From OM182 bacterium MED-G28 (lineage in GTDB: Bacteria; Pseudomonadota; Gammaproteobacteria; Pseudomonadales; Pseudohongiellaceae), in contig NTJZ01000002.1 of the NCBI GenBank assembly GCA_002457215.1, positions 186,001 to 250,000 of the forward strand: 64,000 nucleotides of DNA, read 5' to 3'. Positions 55,066-64,000 of this stretch are shown in pieces (position 1 is the first letter of the stretch; every line of letters begins with the position of its first letter). The notes under the pieces are model-generated. The model did no database searches, was not told the origin of the DNA, and saw only the letters and a program-made list of their open reading frames with translations. The translations under genes and the position numbers were made by a program.

Positions 55066-55893
55066 ATGCGCGGCCTCGCTCAATTCGTGATGACCGGAAG
55101 AAAGCAGGCCATAATAGCGGCGGGCTTGCTAGGCCTGATACCGCTGATTAATTTACTAAGCCCTGCAGTTGTTGGGATAGTGATGCTACGCAAAGGTTTG
55201 CAAGAAGCAACCTTTGTATTTATTTGGGGCGCGCTGCCGCTAGTCGTTTGGGCGATGCTGGGTGACATCGTTCCTTTGGTTCTGCTGTTTGGTATTACCG
55301 GCCTAACTTGGCTGCTACGAGAAACTGAGTCATGGGAATTTACCTTCCTGGCCGCGATAGCCATAGGTTTAGTCATTGAAATTTATCTTCGATTACAGCC
55401 GGCTGTTTTAGATGCGGTATTTCAGCAGTTACAACCATATTTTCAACAGAATAATCTTCAAGGAATGGAGATTGAAGAGATAAGAGAAACGATGACCACC
55501 ATTATTGGTTCGGTTTATATGTTTCTTGCAATTGTTTTAACGATGCTCGCCCGTTGGATGCAAGCATCTTTATTTAATCCAGGTGGCTTTCAAAGCGAAA
55601 TTCACCAGTTGCGCATAAAACAGAAAGTTGCATTAATACTTTTGGGTTTTATGCTTTTGTGCAGTTTTGGGATATTGATACCGCAAGCCTGGGTGCTTTA
55701 TTTCATGATACCTTTGGTGTTTTCCGGAGTAGGGCTCTTGCACGCAGTAGTGGCAAAGCGGAAAATGTCTTCCATGGTGTTAGTGGTGTTTTACGTATTG
55801 CTAATGTTGCCAGTAGTCATACAAGTAGTTGTGTTGCTGGCATTGATAGACAGTTGGTACGACTTTCGAGCAAGACTTGATCAAGTAGGTTAG
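55066..55893 (+). CDS. Polytopic membrane protein between rpsR and rplI (DUF2232-like)
   Basis: This 275-residue protein has about eight hydrophobic segments and few polar loops. Proteins of this size and position occur in Pseudomonas-like genomes between rpsR and rplI and resemble DUF2232. The function is unknown; conservation of place within a ribosomal operon is the main observation. It starts 13 bases after rpsR. Confidence 0.85.
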   Translation: MRGLAQFVMTGRKQAIIAAGLLGLIPLINLLSPAVVGIVMLRKGLQEATFVFIWGALPLVVWAMLGDIVPLVLLFGITGLTWLLRETESWEFTFLAAIAIGLVIEIYLRLQPAVLDAVFQQLQPYFQQNNLQGMEIEEIRETMTTIIGSVYMFLAIVLTMLARWMQASLFNPGGFQSEIHQLRIKQKVALILLGFMLLCSFGILIPQAWVLYFMIPLVFSGVGLLHAVVAKRKMSSMVLVVFYVLLMLPVVIQVVVLLALIDSWYDFRARLDQVG

Positions 55894-55945
55894 AAACTTA
55901 CTTATAATTTAATAAAAAATTTTAAGACTACGTGAGGGATTCAAG

Positions 55946-56524
55946 ATGAACGTAATCTTGTTAGAGAAGATCGGTAAACTTGGCGAAATTGGCGACACTG
56001 CCAATGTCAAATCTGGTTATGCGCGGAATTTCTTATTCCCACAGGGTAAAGCTATTCCTGCTACAAAGATAAATTTGGAAGAATTTGATCAGCGAAAATC
56101 TGAACTAATGGCTGCTCATAATGAGAAAATAGGTGTAGCACAGGCTAGAGCGGAGAAAGTTAACGGAATAAGTTTAACAATTGAAGTTAATTCCAGTGAT
56201 GAAGGCAAACTATTTGGTTCAGTGGGAACCAGAGATGTGGCTGATGCTGTTAATGCGAAAGCTGGTAGCGATATAACTAAGGCAGAGGTTTCAATGCCTC
56301 ACGGCGTTATTCGTGAGCTCGGCGATTACCAGATTAACCTAGAACTTGGCTATGATGTTCAAGCAACAATTTCGGTCTCTGTAGTTGGGCTTGAGTCAAC
56401 CGCAGGAGTTTCTGCCGATGGCAGCCTTATTGAAGAAATTGATGAAGCTGAAGCAGCTGTTGCTAATGCCGACGATTCGGAGGAATCTTCTGACAGCCCT
56501 GAGGAAGAAAAGCCAGCAGAATAA
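55946..56524 (+). CDS. rplI: 50S ribosomal protein L9 with acidic tail
   Basis: The core (residues 1-149) is a standard L9: MNVILLEKIGKLGEIGDTANVKSGYARNFLFPQGKA, then the C-terminal domain with MPHGVIRELGDYQINLELGYDV. It is extended by about 43 residues rich in Glu, Asp, Ala and Ser. E. coli L9 ends at residue 149. The gene follows the membrane protein gene by 52 bases with GAGGGA as ribosome site. Confidence 0.96.
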   Translation: MNVILLEKIGKLGEIGDTANVKSGYARNFLFPQGKAIPATKINLEEFDQRKSELMAAHNEKIGVAQARAEKVNGISLTIEVNSSDEGKLFGSVGTRDVADAVNAKAGSDITKAEVSMPHGVIRELGDYQINLELGYDVQATISVSVVGLESTAGVSADGSLIEEIDEAEAAVANADDSEESSDSPEEEKPAE

Positions 56525-56617
56525 CCCTAGCTCCTGAAATGAAGTGCTAGCTTTCTTATTGAAGTACCATTCTGTAAACTCAGATGGTACCTTCTTATCT
56601 CCAACGTTTTATCCTAA

Positions 56618-58030
56618 ATGTCTGAAATTTTTGAGCCAAGCACTCCCAGTCTAGGAAGAAATCCTTCAAACCTGACTGCCCTGAAAGTTCCGCCTCACTC
56701 TGTCGAAGCAGAGCAAGCAGTTTTGGGTGGGCTAATGATAGATAATTCCGAATGGGATACTGTCGCCGATGCTGTCCTGTCAGTAGACTTTTATCGGTCT
56801 GAGCATCAACTAATTTTTCAGACAATGACCCAGCAGAGTGAGGCCAGAAGCCCCATTGATGTTGTGACTTTGGTTGAGGCGCTGGACAGTCTCAAAGAAT
56901 TGGAGAACGCGGGGGGCTTAGACTATCTTAGCGAACTCGCAGGAAATGCGCGTGGTACAGCAAATATTCATGCTTACACTGATATTATAAGGGAGCGTGC
57001 CATTCTGCGCCGCCTTATCTCAGTCGCCAACAATATTGCAGATACTGGCTACAACACTGGCGGAAAGAAAGCGGCTGAAATTCTAAATGGCGCAGAACAG
57101 CAAGTTTTTAATATTCGAGATGAGCGCCCAAAGGACCAAGGCCCGGTCCCGATTAATCCCCTTCTGAGCAAAGCAGTTGATCGAGTTGACGAATTGGCAG
57201 GGTTGGATGGAAGTCTGACTGGGTTAGCCAGCGGATACCAAGATTTGGATGAAATGACTTCGGGATGGCAGAAGTCAGATTTAGTCATTGTTGCCGGCAG
57301 ACCTTCAATGGGTAAAACTGCATTTGCCATGAACTTGGTAGAAAATGCAGTTCTTACCGGTGAACAACCAGTTCTTGTGTTTAGCTTAGAGATGCCGTCA
57401 GAAAGTTTAATTTTTCGTTTACTTTCTTCCATAGGCCGAATCAATCAGACAAAATTACGAACTGGTCAACTTACAGAAGAAGATTGGCCTGGATTCAATA
57501 ATGCCGTCTCTAAACTTAAAGACCGTCCACTATTTATCGATGACAGCGCCAGCATAAGTCCAATGGAAATGCGCGCAAGGGCAAGAAGGATTGTCCGCGA
57601 ACACGGGCAATTAGGCATGATCGTTGTTGACTACTTGCAGTTGATGCAGATTAAAGGCACCAATGAAAATCGGGTAAATGAGATCTCCGAAATTTCCCGT
57701 TCGCTTAAATTGCTTGCTCGTGAATTCGAATGTCCGGTAATCGCACTTTCGCAATTAAATCGTGGATTGGAACAACGGCCTAATAAACGGCCACAAATGT
57801 CAGATCTCCGTGAGTCAGGTGCGATTGAACAAGATGCCGATCTCATCACCTTTATTTATCGTGATGAAGTTTATAATGAAGATTCGCCGGATAAAGGAAT
57901 GGCTGAGATCATTATAGGCAAACATCGAAACGGGCCAATCGGCACCGTGCGTCTTAGTTTTCTTGGCCAATTTACTCGCTTTGAGAGCCATGTCCAACCA
58001 AGATACGACGATAGTTACACTCACGGCTAA
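56618..58030 (+). CDS. dnaB: Replicative DNA helicase DnaB
   Basis: This 470-residue helicase has the N-terminal helical domain (VPPHSVEAEQAVLGGLMID), linker, and RecA-like motor with Walker A GRPSMGKTAFAMN, VFSLEMPSESLIFRLLSS, Walker B MIVVDYLQLM and ALSQLNRGLEQRPNKRP. It has no intein or insertion. The position after rplI and before alr is conserved. Confidence 0.97.
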   Translation: MSEIFEPSTPSLGRNPSNLTALKVPPHSVEAEQAVLGGLMIDNSEWDTVADAVLSVDFYRSEHQLIFQTMTQQSEARSPIDVVTLVEALDSLKELENAGGLDYLSELAGNARGTANIHAYTDIIRERAILRRLISVANNIADTGYNTGGKKAAEILNGAEQQVFNIRDERPKDQGPVPINPLLSKAVDRVDELAGLDGSLTGLASGYQDLDEMTSGWQKSDLVIVAGRPSMGKTAFAMNLVENAVLTGEQPVLVFSLEMPSESLIFRLLSSIGRINQTKLRTGQLTEEDWPGFNNAVSKLKDRPLFIDDSASISPMEMRARARRIVREHGQLGMIVVDYLQLMQIKGTNENRVNEISEISRSLKLLAREFECPVIALSQLNRGLEQRPNKRPQMSDLRESGAIEQDADLITFIYRDEVYNEDSPDKGMAEIIIGKHRNGPIGTVRLSFLGQFTRFESHVQPRYDDSYTHG

Positions 58031-58053
58031 ACCACCTTTAGGTTAATCAAGGC

Positions 58054-59199
58054 ATGACCGAACCGACCAAAAGAGCTTGGGCCACTATCGATCTTGAAGC
58101 TCTATGTAAAAACCTTGCCTTGGTTGGTACCTATTGTCCCGAATCAAAGATTTTCCCTGTTATTAAGTCCAATGCTTATGGGCACGGAATGGAGCAAGTC
58201 GCCCGGGCAATGAGTGCCTCCCAGACAGAGGTCTCTGGATTTGCTGTTGCCACTTTACAGGAAGCAGTTGAATTACATGGGTTGGGCTATGGTCGACCAA
58301 TCTTACTCTTGAACGGTTATATCAATGAAACAGAACTGCGTCTTTGTTTAGATAAGAGCATAGAGCCAGTCGTCCACGCGAATTACCAGCTAGAGATAGC
58401 AAATAAAGTTTTAAGTGATGATGTATTTTCGGGAACTCACAAATTCTGGGTCAAAATGAACTCTGGCATGAACCGTCTTGGGATGACCGGGGAAGAGGCT
58501 AGCCAAGGTTTTCTTCAATTGCATACCTATCCCAATACTGAATTGGTCCTGATGTCTCATCTTGCTTTTGCTGATGACATGGGTAATCCAGCATCTCGAG
58601 CCTTCACTGACAAACAAATGGAAGGTTTTCTTGGACTACGAAAGCAACTACAAAAAGATTGCGACGAAACGGTTGAGACAAGCATGGCTGCCTCGGCGGG
58701 AATTCTTAGCCTCCCCGAAGCTCACTTAAATTATGTCCGACCCGGGGTAATGCTCTATGGTAGTTCACCACTAGCCAAGATGGCTGGAGGTGAAGTTGGA
58801 CTTCATCCTGTCATGACTCTATCTTCACGCTTAATCTCGATAAGCGACGTGCCTGCCGGGGAATCTATAGGCTACAACGCCACCTATGTTTGTGAAAAAG
58901 ATACCAGAGTTGGAACCGTTTCCATTGGCTATGGTGATGGTTATCCAAGGTCGGCAGTCAATGGAACGCCCGTACTCGTGAAAACACAAACACGAACCCT
59001 ACGCACACAATTAATCGGCCGAGTATCCATGGATATGATTACTATTGATCTTAGTGGAATTGAAGATGCCCAGATCGATGATGAAGTTATTTTATGGGGG
59101 GCTGGACTCTCTTCCGACGAAGTATCAAAGTATGCAAACACAATATCTTATGAGTTGTTCTGCAAGATTACTCAACGTGTTCACTATGTTTATGTTTGA
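58054..59199 (+). CDS. alr: Alanine racemase
   Basis: This 381-residue PLP enzyme of fold type III has Lys38 in FPVIKSNAYGHG, which forms the cofactor link, and the second catalytic Tyr in ESIGYNATYV. Other family marks are MNSGMNRLG, YVRPGVMLYGSSP, VGTVSIGYGDGYPR and GRVSMDMI. It makes D-alanine for peptidoglycan. It starts 23 bases after dnaB. Confidence 0.95.
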   Translation: MTEPTKRAWATIDLEALCKNLALVGTYCPESKIFPVIKSNAYGHGMEQVARAMSASQTEVSGFAVATLQEAVELHGLGYGRPILLLNGYINETELRLCLDKSIEPVVHANYQLEIANKVLSDDVFSGTHKFWVKMNSGMNRLGMTGEEASQGFLQLHTYPNTELVLMSHLAFADDMGNPASRAFTDKQMEGFLGLRKQLQKDCDETVETSMAASAGILSLPEAHLNYVRPGVMLYGSSPLAKMAGGEVGLHPVMTLSSRLISISDVPAGESIGYNATYVCEKDTRVGTVSIGYGDGYPRSAVNGTPVLVKTQTRTLRTQLIGRVSMDMITIDLSGIEDAQIDDEVILWGAGLSSDEVSKYANTISYELFCKITQRVHYVYV

Positions 59200-59254
59200 G
59201 TGCAGTCATCGAGCTGAACATAAACTCGGAGTATCAGTGAGTCTATAAACTAAA

Positions 59255-60628
59255 ATGGCTAAAACTAAAACGGTGTTTGTTTGCAAAGACTGCGGGACCG
59301 AATATGGTCAATGGCAAGGTCAGTGTGCAGCCTGCAAAGCCTGGAACACACTGTCTCAAGTGAATTTGGGCTCAAGCAGTTCGCCCGTGACTAAAGCTGA
59401 TTTTCGTCGCCAGGGTTACGCCGGCGATCAGTCCAACGTGCAAAGCCTTTCTGATATCGATCTTCAATCTTTACCTAGATATTCAAGTTCAATCGAAGAG
59501 CTGGATCGGGTCCTTGGCGGCGGTTTGGTGCCCGGATCAGTTGTATTAATAGGCGGTAACCCAGGTGCCGGCAAGAGCACATTATTGCTGCAGATTATGT
59601 GTCAGCTTGCTGACAGTGGAAGGCCCGCATTGTACGTAACTGGCGAAGAGTCGTTACAGCAAGTGGGCATGCGGGCGAATCGACTTAACCTTCCGACTGA
59701 TAATCTTAAGATGCTTGCAGAAACTAATGTAGAGCAAATTTCTCGTGCTGCAGAGGAACATAAACCTGAGTTATTAGTAGTTGATTCCATTCAAGTAATG
59801 CACAGCGCCGATGTGCCATCAGCGCCAGGCAGCGTGTCACAGGTGCGGGAATGCGCCGCGTATTTAATTCAATATGCTAAACAAACGAACACTGTTTTGT
59901 TCTTAGTCGGTCACGTAACCAAAGAAGGTAATTTAGCTGGGCCGAAAGTACTCGAGCATATGATTGATTGCTTCATCATGTTGGAAGGGGGAAATGATAC
60001 GAAGTACCGCATTCTTCGTGGGCAGAAAAATCGCTTCGGCGCTGTGAATGAGTTAGGCGTTTTCGCCATGACAGAATTAGGCCTTAAAGAGGTTAAGAAC
60101 CCTTCAGCGATATTTTTAGCGCGTACCGAAGAGGATACGCCTGGTTCTTTAGTCATGGTGCTTTGGGAAGGTACGCGACCATTGTTAGTTGAAATCCAAG
60201 CATTAGTAGATACTAGCCCTCTTGGAAACCCGAGGCGAGTCACCGTAGGACTTGAGCAAAACAGGCTGGCGATGTTACTTGCGGTGCTACACCGCCATGG
60301 GGGGTTATATATGGCGGATCAGGATGTATTTGTCAATGTGGTTGGGGGGGTCAAGGTTTCAGAAACTAGTGCAGATTTGGCTTTAGTACTTGCTATAGTT
60401 TCAAGCTTTAAAGATCGTTCCTTAGCCAAAGAGCTTGTGGTGTTTGGTGAAGTGGGTCTCGCTGGTGAAATCAGGCCAGTGCCAGGAGGTCAAGAAAGGC
60501 TAGCAGAAGCGGCAAAGCACGGGTTCAAACGGGCAATCGTTCCTAAAGCTAATCTACCAAAAACTAAAATCGAGGGATTGGAAGTTCTAGGGGTAACGAA
60601 AATTTCACAAGCATTAGATGCTATTTAA
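59255..60628 (+). CDS. radA: DNA repair protein RadA
   Basis: This 457-residue protein has an N-terminal zinc finger (Cys10, Cys13, Cys24, Cys27), a RecA-like core with Walker A GGNPGAGKSTLLLQ, the RadA-specific KNRFG motif in RGQKNRFGAVNELG, and a C-terminal Lon-like domain (VNVVGGVKVSETSADLALVLAIVSSF, EVGLAGEIRPVPGG). It promotes branch migration in recombinational repair. It starts 55 bases after alr. Confidence 0.96.
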   Translation: MAKTKTVFVCKDCGTEYGQWQGQCAACKAWNTLSQVNLGSSSSPVTKADFRRQGYAGDQSNVQSLSDIDLQSLPRYSSSIEELDRVLGGGLVPGSVVLIGGNPGAGKSTLLLQIMCQLADSGRPALYVTGEESLQQVGMRANRLNLPTDNLKMLAETNVEQISRAAEEHKPELLVVDSIQVMHSADVPSAPGSVSQVRECAAYLIQYAKQTNTVLFLVGHVTKEGNLAGPKVLEHMIDCFIMLEGGNDTKYRILRGQKNRFGAVNELGVFAMTELGLKEVKNPSAIFLARTEEDTPGSLVMVLWEGTRPLLVEIQALVDTSPLGNPRRVTVGLEQNRLAMLLAVLHRHGGLYMADQDVFVNVVGGVKVSETSADLALVLAIVSSFKDRSLAKELVVFGEVGLAGEIRPVPGGQERLAEAAKHGFKRAIVPKANLPKTKIEGLEVLGVTKISQALDAI

Positions 60629-60671
60629 TTACTTTAGCCAGCATAGTTCCCCGACTATTAAAGAATGTTGA

Positions 60672-62045
60672 TTAAGCGGGGGCTCTTTCGAAATCTTGCT
60701 TAATGGTTTTCAAAGCCCACCAGTAATGTAAAGCACACCAAAAATTGAACAGCACTGTAATCGCCATGGCATAGCGCAATCCGTCAACACCATAGCTTGG
60801 TGTTAAGTAATCGCTCACAAATCCTGTTACAACTGGACCAAGTCCCAATCCAATCAGATTCAACACAAATAATAGAACTGCTGATGCCATTGCTCGCATC
60901 CGAATGCCTACTAGAAAGTGAGTCGAGGCGATACAGGGTGCCAAATACCAACCACCAAAGAATACCGGAATGAAATAGGAGTAGACTGCTATATAAGCGG
61001 TAGGCATTAGTAAAAACGTGTTTAAGGCAAACGGCAGTGCCAATAATGTTGAAACGAGCGGGATCCAGATGTACCAGCTCTTGTCACCGGTTTTTTTTGT
61101 CATGTAATCAGATGCCCAGCCACCAAAAAACGTTCCCGCCAACCCACCGATCCCAGCAATCAAGCCGTAGTACAAACCAACATCTAGGATGGGCATTTCA
61201 TGAACACGCTGTAAGAACAATGGCATAAAGTTGCCTATGCCATAGGTAACGAAGGCATGCAAAGCGCAAGCAAAGGAAAGGTGTCTAAAAGACTTTCGTT
61301 CCCATAAGAAATGCATGACCTTAAAGAACCCGGGGGGTGCTATATCTTTACGTGCCTCGGCCATGCCTCTAGGAGGCTCCTTAATCACGAATCGCACAAT
61401 TATCGCTAGTAGGAGCCCTGGCAGGCCCACAACGACAAAGGCCGTGCGCCAATCAAAATACTGGACTAAATAAGCACCACCTACCGTTCCCACCAAAATC
61501 CCGCCATAAACTCCCAAGGAATAAATTGAAAGGGCGGTCGCTCTCTGTTCTGCAGGGAAAATATCCGAAACTATAGAGTGAGCAGGGGGCGAGCCTCCTG
61601 CTTCGCCTACGCCGACACCAAACCTGGCTAGGAAAAGCTGAGTGAAACTTTGTGCAGCTCCGCAGAGCGCAGTCATTACGCTCCAAATAGTAATCGAAAT
61701 CGCTATGATGTTGCGTCTATTACTAATGTCTGCCCAGCGGGCAATTGGAATACCGAGGGTTGTATAGACGAAGGCAAAGGCGATACCAGACAACATGCCA
61801 AACTGGCCATCGGATAATTCTAGGTCTTCGATAATGTACTGAGCAAGTACATTAATAACCTGGCGGTCCACAAAGTTAGAGACATAAACTGTAGTTAGAA
61901 TGCCTAAGACTAAGTATCGGTAGTAGGGATTCTTATAAGCTTCGATACCCGAGGCGCTATCGGAATTGCCGGACGGCGCAGAATAATCATCCGCACGATT
62001 TCGATTCTCTTCAGAGCGAGAGTTATCCCTAGAGTCCGTGGTCAT
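60672..62045 (-). CDS. Major facilitator superfamily transporter (spinster-like)
   Basis: This 457-residue transporter has a polar, probably disordered N-terminus of about 40 residues, then twelve transmembrane segments. The first cytoplasmic loop reads GIPIARWADISNRRNIIAISITIWS and helix 5 contains RFGVGVGEAGGSPPAHSIVSDIFPAEQRATALSIYSLG, the pattern of the spinster branch that often carries carboxylates or lipids. It follows the M20 peptidase gene by 46 bases on the same strand and may import the peptidase's products or related compounds. Confidence 0.86.
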   Translation of the reverse strand: MTTDSRDNSRSEENRNRADDYSAPSGNSDSASGIEAYKNPYYRYLVLGILTTVYVSNFVDRQVINVLAQYIIEDLELSDGQFGMLSGIAFAFVYTTLGIPIARWADISNRRNIIAISITIWSVMTALCGAAQSFTQLFLARFGVGVGEAGGSPPAHSIVSDIFPAEQRATALSIYSLGVYGGILVGTVGGAYLVQYFDWRTAFVVVGLPGLLLAIIVRFVIKEPPRGMAEARKDIAPPGFFKVMHFLWERKSFRHLSFACALHAFVTYGIGNFMPLFLQRVHEMPILDVGLYYGLIAGIGGLAGTFFGGWASDYMTKKTGDKSWYIWIPLVSTLLALPFALNTFLLMPTAYIAVYSYFIPVFFGGWYLAPCIASTHFLVGIRMRAMASAVLLFVLNLIGLGLGPVVTGFVSDYLTPSYGVDGLRYAMAITVLFNFWCALHYWWALKTIKQDFERAPA

Positions 62046-62091
62046 ATCCTTTTGCCTTTATTTTAATTTTTAGCGAAGGGGATGTAAGCAT

Positions 62092-63384
62092 TTATTCTGA
62101 AGCGAGTCTACGTATAAGTAGTGTGCTCAATTTCGCTCTCTCCACTAATGAGCTTGCCCGAGCTTCTTCACGGTTAGAATGTGCTCCAGTTCCAGCAACA
62201 CCAAGTGAATCTATTGTTGGGAGTCCAACTGCTTGTGCGAGTGAGCCGTCAGTTCCACCGCCCGAATCTGAAATTCCAAGCTCTTGGCCCAGTAATTTGC
62301 CGATCGCGCGAGTTTTCTCTAACAAGTAGTCGCTTTCCTCTGTGGGAATTTTAGGAGGGCGATGCAAGTTGATCCAACTCACCGTGCTGAGTTCGCTAGT
62401 GTCTACAGGATAGCTATAAACTTGATTGGCGATTTTCTCAAACTGCAATCTTGCATCTTCTCCTTGCTGTGGAGTCGGATAACGCAAATCGACAAATGCT
62501 TCTGCACACGGTGCAACGGTATTGCGCGCCTCGCCTCCATTAACGATACCGACATTCACCGTAACTCCCGACTCATAATCTGTCATGGTTTCAATTTCGA
62601 TAATTTTATAGGCTAATTCTTTAATGGCTGATCGACCCTGGTTATGAGCGCCACCGGCATGTGATGCAATGCCATTAACAACAAATCGGGCCTGGCCCAA
62701 CCCTTTTCTACTTCTAATTAAATTATTCGTTCCAGAAGATTCATAGACCATTCCCCAGTCATGATTCATCGCTTGATCTTCAATATATTTTCTTGATGAA
62801 AGTGACCCAATTTCTTCATCACTGTTTAGCAGCACAGTTATGTTTTTGTCAGCCAGTTCATTAAATTCGTGAAATGCCTTGAGTGTGTATAGCATCACCA
62901 CAAGGCCGCCATGCATATCCGCTACCCCTGGCCCATATAGTATATCTTCTTCACGAGTAAAATTTTGAAATGGACTACTTACGGGAAATACAGTATCCAG
63001 GTGTCCCATTAATAGAAATCTTTGACCTTGCCCTAAATTACTTGCTAATACATGGTCTGTAACATCAATATTGTAGTCGCTTCCAGGGCAGCTAGGCATT
63101 TCGATAAAGTCCCCAGGCAATGCGGATACGGAAAATCCTAAATCGCGTAACTCAGCGCTAAAAATAGCAGCCAACTCATCGACTCCAGCCTTATTGAGAG
63201 TGCCAGAATTGATATTGGTAATTCTCTCTAGCAGATCCAACATGTCTTCTTCCTGTGAATCAAGCCAGGCTCCAATTTCGATCTCATCTTCACTGATTGC
63301 TGGCTCGATATTATCTTCACCATGCGCAGCAGAGCTGAATATCGTGAGTGTCAGGATACTTAACACAGGTTTTAGGAACTTCAT
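62092..63384 (-). CDS. Exported M20 family peptidase (glutamate carboxypeptidase-like)
   Basis: This 430-residue protein begins at the ATG at 63384, eight bases after GAGGAG, giving a signal peptide (LSILTLTIFSSAAHGED). The open frame extends upstream to 63510, but that part lacks a signal. The catalytic metal residues are in LMGHLDTVFP, YGPGVADMHGGLV and LLNSDEEIGS, with SDSGGGTDGSLAQAVGLPTIDSLGVAGTGAHS near the end. It resembles CPG2-type glutamate carboxypeptidases, which cleave C-terminal glutamate from conjugates. The real substrate is not known. Confidence 0.87.
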   Translation of the reverse strand: MKFLKPVLSILTLTIFSSAAHGEDNIEPAISEDEIEIGAWLDSQEEDMLDLLERITNINSGTLNKAGVDELAAIFSAELRDLGFSVSALPGDFIEMPSCPGSDYNIDVTDHVLASNLGQGQRFLLMGHLDTVFPVSSPFQNFTREEDILYGPGVADMHGGLVVMLYTLKAFHEFNELADKNITVLLNSDEEIGSLSSRKYIEDQAMNHDWGMVYESSGTNNLIRSRKGLGQARFVVNGIASHAGGAHNQGRSAIKELAYKIIEIETMTDYESGVTVNVGIVNGGEARNTVAPCAEAFVDLRYPTPQQGEDARLQFEKIANQVYSYPVDTSELSTVSWINLHRPPKIPTEESDYLLEKTRAIGKLLGQELGISDSGGGTDGSLAQAVGLPTIDSLGVAGTGAHSNREEARASSLVERAKLSTLLIRRLASE

Positions 63385-63414
63385 TAACATTACTCCTCTA
63401 AACCATGGATAGCT

Positions 63415-63432
63415 GGGGATACGGGTATCCCC
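63415..63432 (-). promoter_or_regulatory. Palindromic hairpin in the leader of the M20 peptidase gene
   Basis: GGGGATAC (63415-63422) pairs with GTATCCCC (63425-63432) around GG, or as seven pairs with a CGGG loop. It is 30 bases upstream of the peptidase start, just before the GAGGAG site, so it could be a leader hairpin or an operator. Confidence 0.45.
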
Positions 63433-63558
63433 ACTATGAATAATTCGATAAAACACAGTATTGGAAAGCAAACGATGGCGGCGCGTCTTAGATGTTGGTT
63501 TCCAAACCACCTCTCTATTATTAATAAACTTTACTTAAATATCGATAGCAATGTCCCA

Positions 63559-63636
63559 TTAAGAGATCAAGAACATTACAGTACCGACCACGATGGCCAT
63601 GTAAAGTAGCATACTGATGGCTGTTCTCAACATCAT
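63559..63636 (-). CDS. Possible 25-residue membrane peptide
   Basis: ATG at 63636 opens 25 codons to a TAA at 63559. The product is one hydrophobic helix, MMLRTAISMLLYMAIVVGTV followed by MFLIS, with a single Arg at the cytoplasmic end. It is upstream of the peptidase on the same strand. No strong ribosome site is seen, and such short frames arise by chance, so this is tentative. Small single-helix subunits of membrane complexes look like this. Confidence 0.25.
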   Translation of the reverse strand: MMLRTAISMLLYMAIVVGTVMFLIS

Positions 63637-63770
63637 GGTTCATGAGCTTTCATTAGTATTGTGCAGCCAAGAAACTGAGTACCTTGGCTCGGGTAATCTG
63701 TTGAACCATTAAAGAAGCTTTCAGTGAATACATTGTATTTAGTTAGAACTGTCTGCATAATCTTTCGCCC

Positions 63771-64000
63771 ATGAATGCTGTAACTGAACCAATACTCTCA
63801 ATTCAAAACCTTAACAAAACCTTTGCCGATGGTTTTCAGGCACTCAAAAATATAAATCTGGAAATCCAGAAAGGCGAGATAATTGCACTGCTTGGCCCAA
63901 ATGGAGCAGGGAAAACAACGTTAATTTCTGCTATTTGTGGCATTGTACAGGCCAATTCCGGCACGGTAACCGTTGCTGGCTACGACATTGCTAGAGATTA
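63771..64000 (+). CDS. ABC transporter ATP-binding protein, 3' end outside the window
   Basis: The ATG at 63771 opens a frame that runs off the window after 76 codons. It encodes the start of an ABC ATPase: [46 protein letters not shown] with Walker [10 protein letters not shown], then [17 protein letters not shown]. The style is that of ABC-2 type exporters (drug, polysaccharide or Nod factor-like). The membrane subunit is presumably downstream. Confidence 0.85.
   Translation, partial: MNAVTEPILSIQNLNKTFADGFQALKNINLEIQKGEIIALLGPNGAGKTTLISAICGIVQANSGTVTVAGYDIARD

Larger units (their letters stand above)
63385..63770. other. Intergenic region of 386 bases
   Basis: It separates the minus-strand peptidase operon from the plus-strand ABC gene and must carry both promoters. 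It contains a hairpin at 63415-63432 in the peptidase leader and a possible 25-codon membrane-peptide ORF at 63559-63636, listed separately. No other feature is seen. Confidence 0.5.

Overview
The window looks like a chromosomal segment of a heterotrophic, probably marine, gammaproteobacterium related to the Pseudomonadales or OM182-type lineages. The evidence is the gene order nnrD-tsaE-amiB-mutL-miaA-hfq-hflX-hflK-hflC-(DUF2065)-hisZ-purA ... rnr-rlmB-rpsF-rpsR-rplI-dnaB-alr-radA, the presence of hisZ, a MutL of the endonuclease type, and an AT-rich base composition. The lineage is inferred from gene content and synteny only; no rRNA or tRNA gene was seen.

Layout. (1) 1-870: 3' part of a secreted protein of unknown function; a full paralogue lies at 11566-12555. 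(2) 954-9251: a divergent aromatic meta-cleavage locus. The minus arm carries a DapA-like aldolase, an HpaR-type MarR regulator and an FAH-family isomerase/decarboxylase. The plus arm carries HpaF, HpaE, a two-subunit LigA/LigB extradiol dioxygenase, a Rieske oxygenase, a small membrane protein and a sodium/solute symporter. Together they suggest uptake of an aromatic acid, a Rieske hydroxylation or O-demethylation, ring cleavage, and processing by the homoprotocatechuate lower pathway. (3) 9266-30039: an accessory stretch rich in exported proteins: a metallo-beta-lactamase lipoprotein, a redoxin, an RND/MMPL transporter, a cytochrome with a CX3CH motif, a solitary ClpP paralogue, NnrU, a TAT-exported molybdenum hydroxylase with its 2Fe-2S subunit, an Fe-alcohol dehydrogenase, a membrane-anchored GltB-type flavoprotein, DUF481, a SixA-like phosphatase, a cytochrome c lipoprotein overlapping a ChaN-like gene, DUF4159 and an exported double-VOC protein. 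(4) 30416-44290: conserved housekeeping genes from a MarR regulator and nnrD through purA. (5) 44294-50198: an accessory island between purA and rnr holding a ROK kinase, a single-domain HUH (Y1) transposase, about 0.6 kb of AT-rich non-coding DNA with direct repeats and promoter-like boxes, a 58-residue ORF, a CopC-like lipoprotein, an SDR, and a sulfite-oxidase-family lipoprotein paired with a cytochrome b. (6) 50423-60628: RNA decay, rRNA methylation, ribosomal proteins S6/S18/L9 (S6 and L9 with long acidic tails), DnaB, alanine racemase and RadA. (7) 60672-64000: an MFS transporter, an exported M20 peptidase, a possible 25-residue membrane peptide, and the start of an ABC ATPase cut by the window end.

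The most interesting candidate system is the hybrid aromatic locus. It combines homoprotocatechuate-type lower-pathway genes with a protocatechuate-type LigAB ring-cleavage enzyme and a Rieske oxygenase, under an HpaR-like regulator with a palindrome placed inside the divergent promoter. All functional statements come from reading translated sequences and remembered family signatures; no database search was run.
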